A program made the translations under genes and the position numbers. The notes beneath the pieces were generated by a model. The model saw only the letters and a program-made list of their open reading frames with translations. It was not told the origin of the DNA and did no database searches. A stretch of 64,000 nucleotides of DNA from Streptomyces sp. NBC_00459. Lineage in GTDB: Bacteria; Actinomycetota; Actinomycetes; Streptomycetales; Streptomycetaceae. This document shows, piece by piece, positions 50,349 to 59,313 of this stretch (position 1 is its first letter; every line of letters begins with the position of its first letter). The stretch lies in assembly GCF_036013955.1 (NCBI RefSeq), contig NZ_CP107903.1, forward strand, positions 2,604,001-2,668,000, written 5' to 3'.

Positions 50349-51893
50349 TCACGCCGGAGCGAACCGCACCCCCGCCACCCCCAGCTCAGCCCGCGTGAGC
50401 CGTACCCGCAGCCGCTCCCCCAGTGGCAGCGGAGCGCCATCGCCGTCGGACTCGATCCTTGCGACCACCGCCGGAGACTCCAACTGCACTGTTCCGACCG
50501 TCGGTTTGTGGTCCTCCACGTCCACCACGCAGCCCTCGAAGATCTCCCCCACCCGGTCCTTGAGCAGTGCCGCCTCGACGATGTCCACGCAGCCTCGCTC
50601 CACCGCGCCCGCCCGTCTGCCGCCCTCTCTCATCTCCTTGGGGAGGGTGTCCAGGGCTGCCGACACCCAGTCGGGCGTGGGTTGTTCGGCCACGGCGGCG
50701 AGGCAGATCTCCGAGGCGTACCGGTCGACCAGGCGGCGCAGGGGGGCTGTGCAGTGGGCGTAGGGGGCGGCTACGGCGGCGTGGGTGGTGAGTGGGGGGA
50801 GGTTGCCGTCGCGGAAGATCGTGTAGCCGGCGCCTCGTAGCAGGGTCGTGCATTCCTGGAGGAAGGCCGCGTGGTGGGGGCGGTGGGGGTCCAGGGAGCG
50901 GATCAGGGCCGCGTACGAGACGTGGTGCGGCCAGTCGATGTGCAGGGCCTGCGCGGTGCGGCGCAGACGGCCGACCTCCCCCAGTCTCGACTTCGCTCGA
51001 CCGGGGGGACCCCCATCGTCAGGTGCCGCGGGGAGGGTCCGGAGGACTCCTGTGCCGTGCGTCAGCATCAGCTCTGCCGCCGCCATGCCCGTGAGGAGGG
51101 AGATCTGGGCGTTCCAGCCTTCGGCGGGGAGTGGTGCGCGGTAGGTGAGCGAGTACGTGCGAGCGCCCTCGCCCCTGTCCCCGTCCGTGTCCCTGCCCCC
51201 GCCTCCGTCTCCGTCTCCGTCTCCGTCCTCGACTATCTCCTGCTCCGGGACGTTCAGGGAGATGCCGCCTCGTTCCACCTCCAGGCGTTCCCTCGCCTCG
51301 CCTATGTCCTTGAGGAGGGCCAGCGGCTCTTCCGCCGTTCCGGCGTCCAGTTGGTGCTGCACGCCCTCGTAGTCGAGTTTCAACCGGCTGCGGACCAGGG
51401 CTCGGTGGACGTCCACGGCGACCGTGCGGCCGTCCGCGTCGAGGTCGATCGTCCAGAGGGCGGCCGGGCGGGTCCGGTCGGGGAGGAGGCTCGCGGCGTC
51501 CTCGCTGAGTACCGGTGGGTGGAGCGGGGTCTTCGCGTCCGGGAAGTAGAGGGTGGTGACCCGGCGGTGTGTCTCCTTGTCCAGCACCCCGCCCGGTACG
51601 ACGAATGCCGCCACGTCCGCGATGGCGTAACGGACGCGGAAGCCGCCGTCGGGGCGGCGGGACAGGTGCATCGCCTGGTCCAGGTCCGTGGACGTGGGCG
51701 GGTCGATGGTGAAGAACGGGATGTCCGTGGCGTCGAGCGGCGGGACAGCGGGGGCCTTCGCCGCCCGTTCCGCCTCCGCCAGTACCGCGGGCGGGAAGCC
51801 TTCGGGGACGTCGAGTTCGGTACGCAGGGCGGTGAGGGCGGCCCGGAGGGGGGCTTCGGGGGCGCCGGTCACGCGTATGTGGCGGCGGGGCAT
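50349..51893 (-). CDS. RNB-domain exoribonuclease (RNase II/R family)
   Basis: 514 residues. RNB signature FFTIDPPTSTDLDQAMH with metal-binding Asp residues, then VRYAIADVAAFV, YFPDAKTPLHPPVLSEDAASLLP and, near 400, PYAHCTAPLRRLVDRYAS. Hydrolyses RNA 3' to 5'. S1/cold-shock domains are absent, as in the shorter actinobacterial form. A Gly/Asp insertion from a GGAGAC-type microsatellite (EDGDGDGDGGGGRDTDGDRG, about residue 225-245) interrupts a loop. ATG at 51893. Divergent from YaaA. Confidence 0.9.
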   Translation of the reverse strand: MPRRHIRVTGAPEAPLRAALTALRTELDVPEGFPPAVLAEAERAAKAPAVPPLDATDIPFFTIDPPTSTDLDQAMHLSRRPDGGFRVRYAIADVAAFVVPGGVLDKETHRRVTTLYFPDAKTPLHPPVLSEDAASLLPDRTRPAALWTIDLDADGRTVAVDVHRALVRSRLKLDYEGVQHQLDAGTAEEPLALLKDIGEARERLEVERGGISLNVPEQEIVEDGDGDGDGGGGRDTDGDRGEGARTYSLTYRAPLPAEGWNAQISLLTGMAAAELMLTHGTGVLRTLPAAPDDGGPPGRAKSRLGEVGRLRRTAQALHIDWPHHVSYAALIRSLDPHRPHHAAFLQECTTLLRGAGYTIFRDGNLPPLTTHAAVAAPYAHCTAPLRRLVDRYASEICLAAVAEQPTPDWVSAALDTLPKEMREGGRRAGAVERGCVDIVEAALLKDRVGEIFEGCVVDVEDHKPTVGTVQLESPAVVARIESDGDGAPLPLGERLRVRLTRAELGVAGVRFAPA

Positions 51894-52003
51894 GGAACGA
51901 GCGTAGGCACAATCGGGACCGCCCGCCTCATCACGTAGGCGAACCCGCCTCACCACGTAATCTGACGCGAGTCGACCTCGCGTACCCGTTTGGAGAACTC
52001 ACC

Positions 52004-52789
52004 GTGCTTGTCCTGCTGCCTCCCTCCGAAGGCAAGGCCGCTTCGGGGCGCGGTGCCCCGCTGAAGCTGGAGTCGCTGTCCCTGCCGGGGCTCACCGCCG
52101 CTCGTGAGGCCGTTCTCGGGGAGCTCGTCGAGCTGTGCGTCGGGGACGAGGACAAGGCTCGTGAGGTGCTGGGGCTGAGCGAGGGGCTGCGCGGCGAGGT
52201 CGCGAAGAACGTCGATCTGCTCACCGCCGGAGCGCGGCCGGCCGGGCAGGTGTACACGGGTGTGCTGTACGACGCCCTCGACCTCGCCTCTCTCGACGCT
52301 GCCGCGAAGAAGCGGGCCGCGCGGTCGCTGCTCGTCTTCTCCGGGCTGTGGGGCGCCGTACGGGTCACGGATCGCATTCCCTCGTACCGGTGCTCGATGG
52401 GTGTGAAGCTGCCCGGGATCGGCGCGCTGGGCGCGCACTGGCGTGCTCCGATGGCCGCCGTCCTTCCCGAGGTGGCCGGTGACGGGCTGGTCCTCGACCT
52501 GCGTTCCTCCGCCTACGCGGCGGCCTGGAAGCCGAAGGGGGAGGTTGCCGGGCGGACGGCGACCGTGCGGGTGCTGCATGCGCCGACCCGGAAGGTCGTC
52601 AGCCACTTCAACAAGGCGACGAAGGGGCGGATCGTGCGGAGTCTGGTGAGCGTGGGGGCGGTGCCCTCCGGGCCGGGGGAGCTGGTGGAGGTGCTGCGGG
52701 ATCTTGGGTATGTGGTGGAGGGGGAGGCTCCGCCCAGGGGGGCGGGGGCTGCGTGGGCGTTGGATGTGTTGGTGGACGAGGTTCACTGA
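52004..52789 (+). CDS. yaaA: YaaA-family peroxide stress protein
   Basis: 261 residues. Start LVLLPPSEGKAASGRG matches the family opening, followed by VYTGVLYDALDLASL, LVFSGLWGAVRVTDRIPSYR and LRSSAYAAAWKPK, then SHFNKATKGRIVR, a helix-hairpin-like DNA-binding stretch. In E. coli YaaA lowers free iron and limits oxidative DNA damage; here linked function is assumed. GTG start with GGAG 8 bases upstream. An intergenic repeat follows its stop. Confidence 0.9.
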   Translation: MLVLLPPSEGKAASGRGAPLKLESLSLPGLTAAREAVLGELVELCVGDEDKAREVLGLSEGLRGEVAKNVDLLTAGARPAGQVYTGVLYDALDLASLDAAAKKRAARSLLVFSGLWGAVRVTDRIPSYRCSMGVKLPGIGALGAHWRAPMAAVLPEVAGDGLVLDLRSSAYAAAWKPKGEVAGRTATVRVLHAPTRKVVSHFNKATKGRIVRSLVSVGAVPSGPGELVEVLRDLGYVVEGEAPPRGAGAAWALDVLVDEVH

Positions 52790-52840
52790 GCGAGTCGCTC
52801 CGCGGGGAGGGGCGCTGGTTGTTCGGCGTCTGCTGCGCCA

Positions 52841-52875
52841 TTGGGGCTTGTCGCGCAGTTCCCCGCGCCCCTTTG
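52841..52875 (+). repeat. Dispersed intergenic repeat, copy C
   Basis: TTGGGGCTTGTCGCGCAGTT then CCCCGCGCCCCTTTG, about 50 bp after the yaaA stop. Nearly the same as copy A read from the other strand. Confidence 0.8.
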
Positions 52876-52943
52876 ATCTCGCCCTATTGCAGCATGTGCA
52901 ACGTTCATTGCGTGTGCTGTAGACCGGGGGCAGGATTGGGCGC

Positions 52944-53603
52944 ATGTCCAGCTCCCCCGCGCCCTTCCCCTTGACCTCCGTTCTCGGTCTCGCGCCCGTC
53001 GTTCCGGTGGTCGTCGTCAAGGATCTGGCCGATGCCGTGCCGCTTGCCCGGGCGCTCGTCGCTGGGGGGCTGCCGGTCATCGAGGTGACCCTGCGTACGC
53101 CCGTCGCGCTCGACGCCGTCCGGGCTGTCGCCGACGGAGTTCCGGGCGCGGTGGTCGGTGTCGGGACCGTTCTCTCGCCGGGGCAGGTGTCCGACGCGCT
53201 CGACGCCGGGGCGCGTTTTCTCGTCAGCCCGGGCTGGACCGACGTACTGCTGGAGGCCATGCGGGTGTCGGGGCTGCCGTTCCTGCCGGGGGTGTCGACG
53301 GCGTCCGAGGTCGTCGCGCTGCTGGAGCGCGGGGTGCGGGAGATGAAGTTCTTCCCGGCGGAGGCCGCGGGCGGGACCGCCTATCTGAAGTCGCTGTCCG
53401 GGCCGCTCCCCCAGGCCCGGTTCTGCCCCACCGGGGGGATCGGTCCCGCGAACGCACCCGAGTATCTCGCGCTGCCCAACGTCGGTTGCGTGGGCGGGAG
53501 TTGGATGCTTCCGGCGGATGCTGTCGCCGCGCGCGACTGGCCCCGGGTCGAGACACTCGCCCGTCAGGCCGCGGGGCTCAGCGCAGGTGGGACGTGTCGT
53601 TGA
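52944..53603 (+). CDS. eda: KDPG/KHG-type 2-keto-3-deoxy aldolase
   Basis: 219 residues, class I aldolase (beta/alpha)8 fold. Active-site Glu is in VIEVTLRTP, the Schiff-base Lys in MKFFPAE and the phosphate/threonine loop CPTGGI. Cleaves 2-dehydro-3-deoxy-phosphogluconate to pyruvate plus glyceraldehyde 3-phosphate or 4-hydroxy-2-oxoglutarate. Ends inside the following convergent gene with a 26-bp overlap of the two 3' ends. Confidence 0.93.
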   Translation: MSSSPAPFPLTSVLGLAPVVPVVVVKDLADAVPLARALVAGGLPVIEVTLRTPVALDAVRAVADGVPGAVVGVGTVLSPGQVSDALDAGARFLVSPGWTDVLLEAMRVSGLPFLPGVSTASEVVALLERGVREMKFFPAEAAGGTAYLKSLSGPLPQARFCPTGGIGPANAPEYLALPNVGCVGGSWMLPADAVAARDWPRVETLARQAAGLSAGGTCR

Positions 53604-54744
53604 AGAGCCGGACGCTCGCGTTGCCGTCCGCGTAGTACGCCACCGCCGAGAGGGAAGCCGCCGACAGCTCCATCCGGAACAGGGACTCGGGCGGGGCGCC
53701 CAGGGCCAGGCGGATGAGGGTCTTGATCGGGGTCACATGGGTGACCAGCAGGACCGTACGGCCCGCGTGGGCCGCGATCAGCCTGTCGCGGGTGACGGCC
53801 ATCCGGCGTGCGGTCGCCGCGAAGCTCTCGCCGCCGCCCGTCGGTTCGGCCTTCGGGGAGGCCAGCCAGGCGTTCATGTCGTCCGGGTAGCGCTCGCGCA
53901 CCTCGCCGAACGTCAGCCCTTCCCACGCGCCGAAGTCCGTCTCGCGCAGTCCGTCGTCGATGGTCACGTCGAGGCCGAGGCGCTCCGCGACAGCGGCGGC
54001 GGTCTGCCGCGTGCGGGTCAGGGGGGACGCGACGATCGCCTGGATCGTGCCGCGCCTGGCCAGGGACTCCGCAACCCGCTCCGCCTGGTCCCGGCCCACG
54101 TCCGAGAGGGACGGGTCGGTGCCGCCGCTGCCCGAGAAGCGCTTCTGGGGGGTGAGAAGGGTTTCGCCGTGGCGCAGGAGTACGAACGTCGCCGGTGGGC
54201 CGAGGTCCGCGGGCGCCGACCAGCCGGCGGCGACCTTCGTGGCGGCGCCGGTGTCCGCGTCAGCCGCCTTGGAGGCGGAGGTGGACCTTGCGTCCAGCTC
54301 CGCCGTCGACGTGGACGGCGACCACTGTTCGCCGCGCTTGCCCGCGTCCATCGCCTCGTTCGCCAAGCGGTCCGCGTGCTGGTTCTTCGCGCGCGGGATC
54401 CACTCGTACGTCACCTGCGCGGCGTCCGGGAACACCCGGGCCGCCTCCGCCGCCAGCGGTTTCATGTCCGGGTGCTTGATCTTCCAGCGGCCGGACATCT
54501 GCTCGACGACCAGCTTGGAGTCCATCCGGACGTGGACGGTGGCGGTCGGGTCCAGTTCGCGGGCCGCGCGCAGGCCGGCGACCAGGCCCCGGTACTCGGC
54601 GACGTTGTTCGTGGCGACGCCGATGTACTCGGCCGCCTCGGCCAGCGTCTCGCCCGTGGCCGCGTCGATGACGACGGAGCCGTAGCCCGCGGGCCCCGGG
54701 TTGCCCCGGGAACCGCCGTCGGCCTCGACGATGAACTCCCGCAC
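53578..54744 (-). CDS. Bifunctional RNase H / histidine phosphatase (acid phosphatase)
   Basis: 388 residues fused from two enzymes. N-terminal type I RNase H domain about 1-140: FIVEADGGSRGNPGPAGYG, EYRGLVAGL and MDSKLVVEQM with the Asp/Glu/Asp catalytic set. A Ser/Thr/Ala linker leads to a C-terminal histidine phosphatase domain beginning FVLLRHGETLLTP (catalytic His) with TRTRQTAAAVAERLGL, and VTHVTPI for the second His. A known actinobacterial fusion (Rv2228c type, with CobC-like phosphatase). GTG 54744 has AAGGGG 8 bases upstream; GTG 54753 also possible. Confidence 0.94.
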   Translation of the reverse strand: MREFIVEADGGSRGNPGPAGYGSVVIDAATGETLAEAAEYIGVATNNVAEYRGLVAGLRAARELDPTATVHVRMDSKLVVEQMSGRWKIKHPDMKPLAAEAARVFPDAAQVTYEWIPRAKNQHADRLANEAMDAGKRGEQWSPSTSTAELDARSTSASKAADADTGAATKVAAGWSAPADLGPPATFVLLRHGETLLTPQKRFSGSGGTDPSLSDVGRDQAERVAESLARRGTIQAIVASPLTRTRQTAAAVAERLGLDVTIDDGLRETDFGAWEGLTFGEVRERYPDDMNAWLASPKAEPTGGGESFAATARRMAVTRDRLIAAHAGRTVLLVTHVTPIKTLIRLALGAPPESLFRMELSAASLSAVAYYADGNASVRLFNDTSHLR

Positions 54745-54796
54745 GCCGTACACCCCTTACTGACCCGCAGAGCTGTTGTTGGTTCTATTTGGGGGG

Positions 54797-55540
54797 TTAC
54801 AGACCCGACTCCGACGTGCGCACCAGGATGCGGCGGCAGTTCTCGCAGCGCAGGACGGCGTCGCGGGGGGCGGCCTTCACCTCGTTGACCTCGGTGATGT
54901 TCAGCTCCAGGCGGCAGCCCTCGCAGCGGCGCTGGAAGAGACGGGCGGCGCCGACTCCGCCCTGCTGCTGGCGCAGCTTGTCGTACAGCTTGAGGAGATC
55001 GTCGGGCACCGAACCCGCGATGACCTCGCGCTCCTTCGTCGCCGTGCCGATCTCGCCGGCGAGGGACTCGTACGCCGCCTCGCGCCGGGCGGTCGCGTCG
55101 TCGATCTTGCCCTGGAAGGCGCCGACCCGCTCGGTCAGCTCGGCGACCCGCTCCTGCGCGGACTCACGGCGCTCCATGACCTCCAGGACGATGTCCTCCA
55201 GGTCGCCCTGCCGCTTGGCGAGGGAGACGATCTCGCGCTGGAGGTTCTCCAGGTCCTTGGAGGAGCTGACGGCACCGGAGTCCAGGCGCTGCTGGTCGCG
55301 GGTGGCGCGCTGACGCACCTGGTCCACGTCCTGCTCGGCCTTGGTCTGCTCACGGGCGCAGTCGCTCTCCTCGGTCGTCGCGGCCACCAGCAGGTCGCGC
55401 AGCTGCGTGAGGTCCTTGGTCAGCGACTCGATCTCGGCGTGCTCGGGCAGCGACTTGCGCTTGTGCGCGAGCTGCTGGAGGCGTACGTCGAGGGCCTGGA
55501 CGTCGAGAAGTCGGATCTGGTCGTCGGGCGCGGCGTTCAG
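54797..55540 (-). CDS. Coiled-coil protein with C4-type zinc ribbon
   Basis: 247 residues. Long coiled coil about 10-170, then a zinc ribbon with CEGC and CENC pairs (RRCEGCRLELN, LRCENCRRIL) around residues 205-235. The real N-terminus is LNAAPDDQIRLLDVQALD, ahead of the first GTG at 55387, so translation most likely begins at a CTG (55540) within CTGA, overlapping the Nif3-type stop. Related to YabM/CT398-type proteins of unknown function; adjacent to Nif3-like and RNase H genes in many actinobacteria. Confidence 0.88.
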   Translation of the reverse strand: MNAAPDDQIRLLDVQALDVRLQQLAHKRKSLPEHAEIESLTKDLTQLRDLLVAATTEESDCAREQTKAEQDVDQVRQRATRDQQRLDSGAVSSSKDLENLQREIVSLAKRQGDLEDIVLEVMERRESAQERVAELTERVGAFQGKIDDATARREAAYESLAGEIGTATKEREVIAGSVPDDLLKLYDKLRQQQGGVGAARLFQRRCEGCRLELNITEVNEVKAAPRDAVLRCENCRRILVRTSESGL

Positions 55541-56436
55541 TTGGGGGCTCCCAGTGCTTCAGAGGTGGTGGTGGACGCCGCGTGGGCGGTCCAGGGGTCG
55601 GTGACCGTGGCGGAGACGTGGACCCGAAGGCCCCATCCGTTCCGGTCGGAGATCTCGTCGAGCTGGGCTGCGGCCAGCTCGCACCAGGGCCACTCGGTGG
55701 CCCAGTGCGCCGCGTCGAGCAGCGCGAGGGGGTTGTGGGTGCCGGTTCCAGTGCCATGGGTGGCACTGTGGGCGCGGTCCGCGATGAACTCCGACGCCGG
55801 GTGGTGGCGGAGGTCCGCGGTGAGGAAGGCGTCGACACCGGCCGCGCGTACGTCGTCGAAGAGGCTGTCGCCGGAGCCGCCGCTGACGGCGACCGTGCGG
55901 ACGAGGGCCTCGGGGTCGCCTGCGACCCGGATGCCCTGCGCGGTCGCGGGCAGCCGTTCGGCGGCTCGGGCGGCGAACTCGCGGACGGTCAGCGGATGGT
56001 CCAGCTCGCAGACCCGGCCGAGACCGCGCCGGCCGGCGGGGTCGGTGGGGTCCGGTACGAGCGGTCGCACGATCCGCAGGTCGAGGGCGCCGGCGAGGGC
56101 GTCGCTGACTCCCGGGTCGGCGCGGTCGGCGTTGGTGTGGGCGACATGGAGAGCGATGTCGTGCTTGATGAGGGTGTGCACGACCCGGCCCTTGAAGGTG
56201 TCCGCCGCGACCGTGGTCGTACCGCGCAGATAGAGCGGGTGGTGGGTGACCAGCAGGTCGGCGCCCAGCTTCACGGCCTCGTCGACGATGTCCTGGACGG
56301 GGTCCACGGCGAACAGGACCCGGGACACCTCCTGGTCGGGGTCGCCCGCGACCGTGCCGACCGCGTCCCAGCTCTCGGCCCGCTCGGGGGGCCAGAGGGC
56401 GTCCAGCGCGGCGATTACTTCAGACAGACGGGGCAC
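55537..56436 (-). CDS. Nif3-like dinuclear metal center hexameric protein
   Basis: 299 residues. Two-metal ligands are seen in the motifs LLVTHHPLYLRG, HVAHTNAD and, in the C-terminal part, DLRHHPASEF. The GTG at 56436 (VPRLSEVIAAL) fits the family start; an upstream frame to 56574 lies in the intergenic region. Proteins of this family act as GTP cyclohydrolase 1-like or are of unknown function. Coupled by CTGA to the zinc-ribbon gene and upstream of the RNase H fusion, a conserved three-gene order. Confidence 0.9.
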   Translation of the reverse strand: MPRLSEVIAALDALWPPERAESWDAVGTVAGDPDQEVSRVLFAVDPVQDIVDEAVKLGADLLVTHHPLYLRGTTTVAADTFKGRVVHTLIKHDIALHVAHTNADRADPGVSDALAGALDLRIVRPLVPDPTDPAGRRGLGRVCELDHPLTVREFAARAAERLPATAQGIRVAGDPEALVRTVAVSGGSGDSLFDDVRAAGVDAFLTADLRHHPASEFIADRAHSATHGTGTGTHNPLALLDAAHWATEWPWCELAAAQLDEISDRNGWGLRVHVSATVTDPWTAHAASTTTSEALGAPN

Positions 56437-56685
56437 GAGCGCAAGGCTACCTGGCTGTTCCGTACGGCTGAACCGGTGCGTCCGCCCCACTGCCGCCCCC
56501 ACCTCCCTTCTCGCCTCTCCCCCCTCACCGCCGTACCCACCGCCGCCCTCGGTCCCGGTCAGCACACGCGCCACCGTTTCCTCAGGCGAATCGTTACTGG
56601 GCCACCCTTATGTGTGAAATGACCGCAGCCCGGTCCCCCGTCTGTACGTGCGAAAACTAGTTTCGTCGCCGGAGGTGACCGATCG

Positions 56686-57990
56686 ATGACGGCCTGTGCG
56701 ATCGAAGCGATCGAACCCATGGCGGAGGACGGGTCTTCCCCGAGGGCAGAGTTGGCGATCACTGCGGACGGTGCCTACGCGGCCCGGCTCGCGCGCAGTG
56801 GCGACTCCTGGTTCCCGGAGCGCTGGACGCTCGACGGGCCCGAGCCGTATGCCGTGCCGCTGCCCGGCAACCAGCCGGAGGAGCCCGGCACACAGGTGCT
56901 GCCGATGGGCGACGGGCGGGTCCTCATCCACCGTCCGGTCGACGGCCGGCACACCTTCGCACTCCTCTATCCGACGGGCCCAGGCACCGGCGAACTCCCG
57001 CTCGGCGCGGTCGAGTGCCCCGACCCCGGCACCCCGCTGCGGCTGCTGCCCCCGGCTCCGGGCGGCGACCGCGCGTACGCCCTCGCCGTGGGCCGGCGTT
57101 CCACGACGGTGTGGCTGGTGGCGGGCGGCGCCTTCGGGCCCGAGTACGTCACGGAGGTTCCCGGCCGCTGTTCGGGCGGGGTCTGGCTGGACCGCACGGG
57201 GCGGCTGCTCGCCCTGGACCGGGAGGTCGGGGGGCGCACCAAGGCGATCGTGGTCGATCTGGAGCGCGACGGAGAGGTGTCCGAGCTGCTCCAGATCTCG
57301 GCGGAGAGCAACGACCGGCTGCTGCTCGCGGACGCGGACAGCGGACTGCTGCTGATCGGTTCGGACGCGCCCTCGCCCGGCGGGCAGGAACGGTTGGGCT
57401 GGGGGGTGCTCGGCAGCACCCTGCCGGTGCGCTTCCCGGAGTGCCTGCGCGTCGACGGGTGCGCTCTCGCGCCGTTCGCGATCCAGCCGGGGCAGGTGCT
57501 GACGCCGGAGAGCTGCGGGGTGGCGTTGCGGGTGGACGGTTCGGCGGGGAGTTGGGTGGGGGTGTGGCGGCCCTCGGAGCGACAGGTGCGGCATCTTCCG
57601 GCGCCGGAGGGGTGGTTGTCGGGGGCCGGCCTGTGGAGCAGGGACGGGGAGCTTCAACTGCCGTACGTGACAGGGGAGACGCCGTGCGGGGTGGCTCGGG
57701 TGCGGGCCGAGAGACTCGAAGGGGACGAAAGATCCGAAGGATACGGAGGGTACGGAGGGGCTGCAGGGGCCGCGGCGTGCATGACGTCGGCGGAGTCGCA
57801 GTCGCCGTCGTCGTCACCCTCGTCGTCGGCGTCGGCGTTCGGGGCGGGGGCTGCCGTGGGCCCGGAACCGGTCGGTCCCGCGCCCGTCGTGGTGGCTCGG
57901 CCGGTGCCGTTGCAGCAGGCTCCGCTGGGGCGGCTCGTGACGAAGGCCGGGAAGCCCGGTAACGAAGTGACGAAGCTTGTAACGAACTAG
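56686..57990 (+). CDS. Hypothetical protein, probable beta-propeller
   Basis: 434 residues, no signal peptide or membrane helix. About seven repeated beta-strand units with W/L and D-G turns (GDGRVLIHRPVDGRHTFALL, RTGRLLALDREVGGRTKAIV, DADSGLLLIGSD) suggest a propeller. A Ser-rich disordered stretch (about 365-390) and a basic tail follow. GGAGGTGA is 7 bases before the ATG, the strongest ribosome site in this half of the window. Function unknown. Confidence 0.75.
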   Translation: MTACAIEAIEPMAEDGSSPRAELAITADGAYAARLARSGDSWFPERWTLDGPEPYAVPLPGNQPEEPGTQVLPMGDGRVLIHRPVDGRHTFALLYPTGPGTGELPLGAVECPDPGTPLRLLPPAPGGDRAYALAVGRRSTTVWLVAGGAFGPEYVTEVPGRCSGGVWLDRTGRLLALDREVGGRTKAIVVDLERDGEVSELLQISAESNDRLLLADADSGLLLIGSDAPSPGGQERLGWGVLGSTLPVRFPECLRVDGCALAPFAIQPGQVLTPESCGVALRVDGSAGSWVGVWRPSERQVRHLPAPEGWLSGAGLWSRDGELQLPYVTGETPCGVARVRAERLEGDERSEGYGGYGGAAGAAACMTSAESQSPSSSPSSSASAFGAGAAVGPEPVGPAPVVVARPVPLQQAPLGRLVTKAGKPGNEVTKLVTN

Positions 57991-58087
57991 TTCCGGTCGG
58001 CGTGTGCGGCTCGTGTCACCCCGAGTCGCGCTGGTTAAGATCATCCGGCTGTTAGAAGGATCATGTTGACGGGGTGAACACTTTCCG

Positions 58088-58255
58088 ATGAACGACGCAA
58101 GCACCATGCAGCCGCTGTCCGCCGATGCCCATGAGGCCACGAGCCACCGCAACGGCTACGGCAAACACCGGGGTCCGGTCTCGGTCCACAACGACGAGAC
58201 GACCCCGAACGGCCGTCACCGCAAGCCGTCCGAGCAGGCCGAGAACAGGGCCTGA
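58088..58255 (+). CDS. Small basic protein (55 aa)
   Basis: 55 residues: MNDASTMQPLSADAHEATSH then RNGYGKHRGPVSVHNDE and GRHRKPSEQ. Very hydrophilic, His/Arg-rich and probably disordered. Pattern is familiar from small conserved streptomycete proteins but without function. Followed directly by a strong terminator, supporting it as a real transcript unit. Too short to be seen in usual length filters. Confidence 0.75.
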   Translation: MNDASTMQPLSADAHEATSHRNGYGKHRGPVSVHNDETTPNGRHRKPSEQAENRA

Positions 58256-58276
58256 CGGCACATCGAGCAACTCACG

Positions 58277-58316
58277 GCCCCGCCCGGTCTGTTACGGGCG
58301 GGGCTGCTTTTTTCCG
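58277..58316 (+). terminator. Rho-independent terminator
   Basis: GCCCCGCCCG (58277-58286) and CGGGCGGGGC (58295-58304) form a 10-bp stem with an 8-base loop followed by TGCTTTTTT. It ends the small gene; its opposite strand also lies just beyond the 3' end of the SDR gene. Confidence 0.9.
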
Positions 58317-58332
58317 CTTCTTCTACGCGGTG

Positions 58333-59304
58333 TCAGCCGCGCTTGAGACCGAGTACCTCCGCCGCCGCGAACGTCTCCCCGGCGGGTCGCTGCGCGTAGT
58401 GCGGGGTGAGGAGAGCGTCCAGTTCGTCGTAGGTGAAGGTGTCCTGCTTGCTGTCGAACTTGGCGGCCACCCGCGGGCGTTCGACGACGGCGACCATCCC
58501 GCCGTGGACGACGAGCAGCTGTCCGTTGACGTGTTCGGCGGCCGGGGAGGCCAGGTAGCCGACGAGCGGAGCGACATGCTCGGGAGCGAGAGGATCGAGG
58601 CCGGCGTCGGGCTGCTCGAAGCCCTGGAAGACGTCCTCGGTCATACGTGTCCGGGCGCGTGGGCAGATGGCGTTCGCCGTCACGCCGTACTTGGCGAGGG
58701 CGAGGGCCGTGGAGGTGGTCAGCCCGACGATTCCGCCTTTCGCGGCGGCGTAGTTGGGCTGTCCCGCCGAACCGGCGAGAAACGCCTCCGAGGACGTGTT
58801 CACGATCCGCCCGTACACCGGTGCGCCGGTCGCCTTCGCGCGCTGCCGCCAGTGCGCGGCGGCGAAGTGGGTCGTGTTGAAGTGCCCCTTGAGGTGGACC
58901 CGTATGACGGCGTCCCACTCCCCCTCCGACATGGAGAAGACCATACGGTCGCGCAGGATGCCCGCGTTGTTGACGAGGATGTCCAGCTTGCCGAACTCGG
59001 CGATCGCCAACTCGACCAGTTCACGCGCCTGTTGGTGATCGGCGACGTCTCCGGTGTGGGCGGTCGCCGTACCGCCCGCCGCGCGGATCTCGGCGGCGAC
59101 CTCCTCGGCTGGGGTGGCGGACGCCTCGCCGGAGCCGTCCCGGCCGGGCTGCCCGTAGTCGTTGACGACGACGGCCGCGCCGAGCCGGGCCAGTTCCAGC
59201 GCCTCGACCCGGCCGAGACCGCGCCCCGCGCCCGTCACGATCGCGGCAAGTCCCTCAAGCGGCTGCGACAGTGGCTGGGGCTGTGGCTGTGGCTGTGGTG
59301 ACAT
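58333..59304 (-). CDS. Short-chain dehydrogenase of the HSD17B4/MFE-2 (3-hydroxyacyl-CoA) type
   Basis: 323 residues. Rossmann motif AIVTGAGRGLGRVEALELAR, the acidic VVVNDYG, NNAGILRDRMVFSMSEG, and the active site Ser in NTSSEAF with NYAAAKGG. The long insert RDGSGEASATPAEEVAAEIR after the VNDYG strand is the mark of the fatty acyl-CoA dehydrogenase branch. Repetitive Pro/Gln leader (SPQPQPQPQPLSQPL). Third gene of the MaoC-ADH-SDR operon (10 bp after the ADH). Confidence 0.88.
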   Translation of the reverse strand: MSPQPQPQPQPLSQPLEGLAAIVTGAGRGLGRVEALELARLGAAVVVNDYGQPGRDGSGEASATPAEEVAAEIRAAGGTATAHTGDVADHQQARELVELAIAEFGKLDILVNNAGILRDRMVFSMSEGEWDAVIRVHLKGHFNTTHFAAAHWRQRAKATGAPVYGRIVNTSSEAFLAGSAGQPNYAAAKGGIVGLTTSTALALAKYGVTANAICPRARTRMTEDVFQGFEQPDAGLDPLAPEHVAPLVGYLASPAAEHVNGQLLVVHGGMVAVVERPRVAAKFDSKQDTFTYDELDALLTPHYAQRPAGETFAAAEVLGLKRG

Positions 59305-59313
59305 CGGCGTCCT

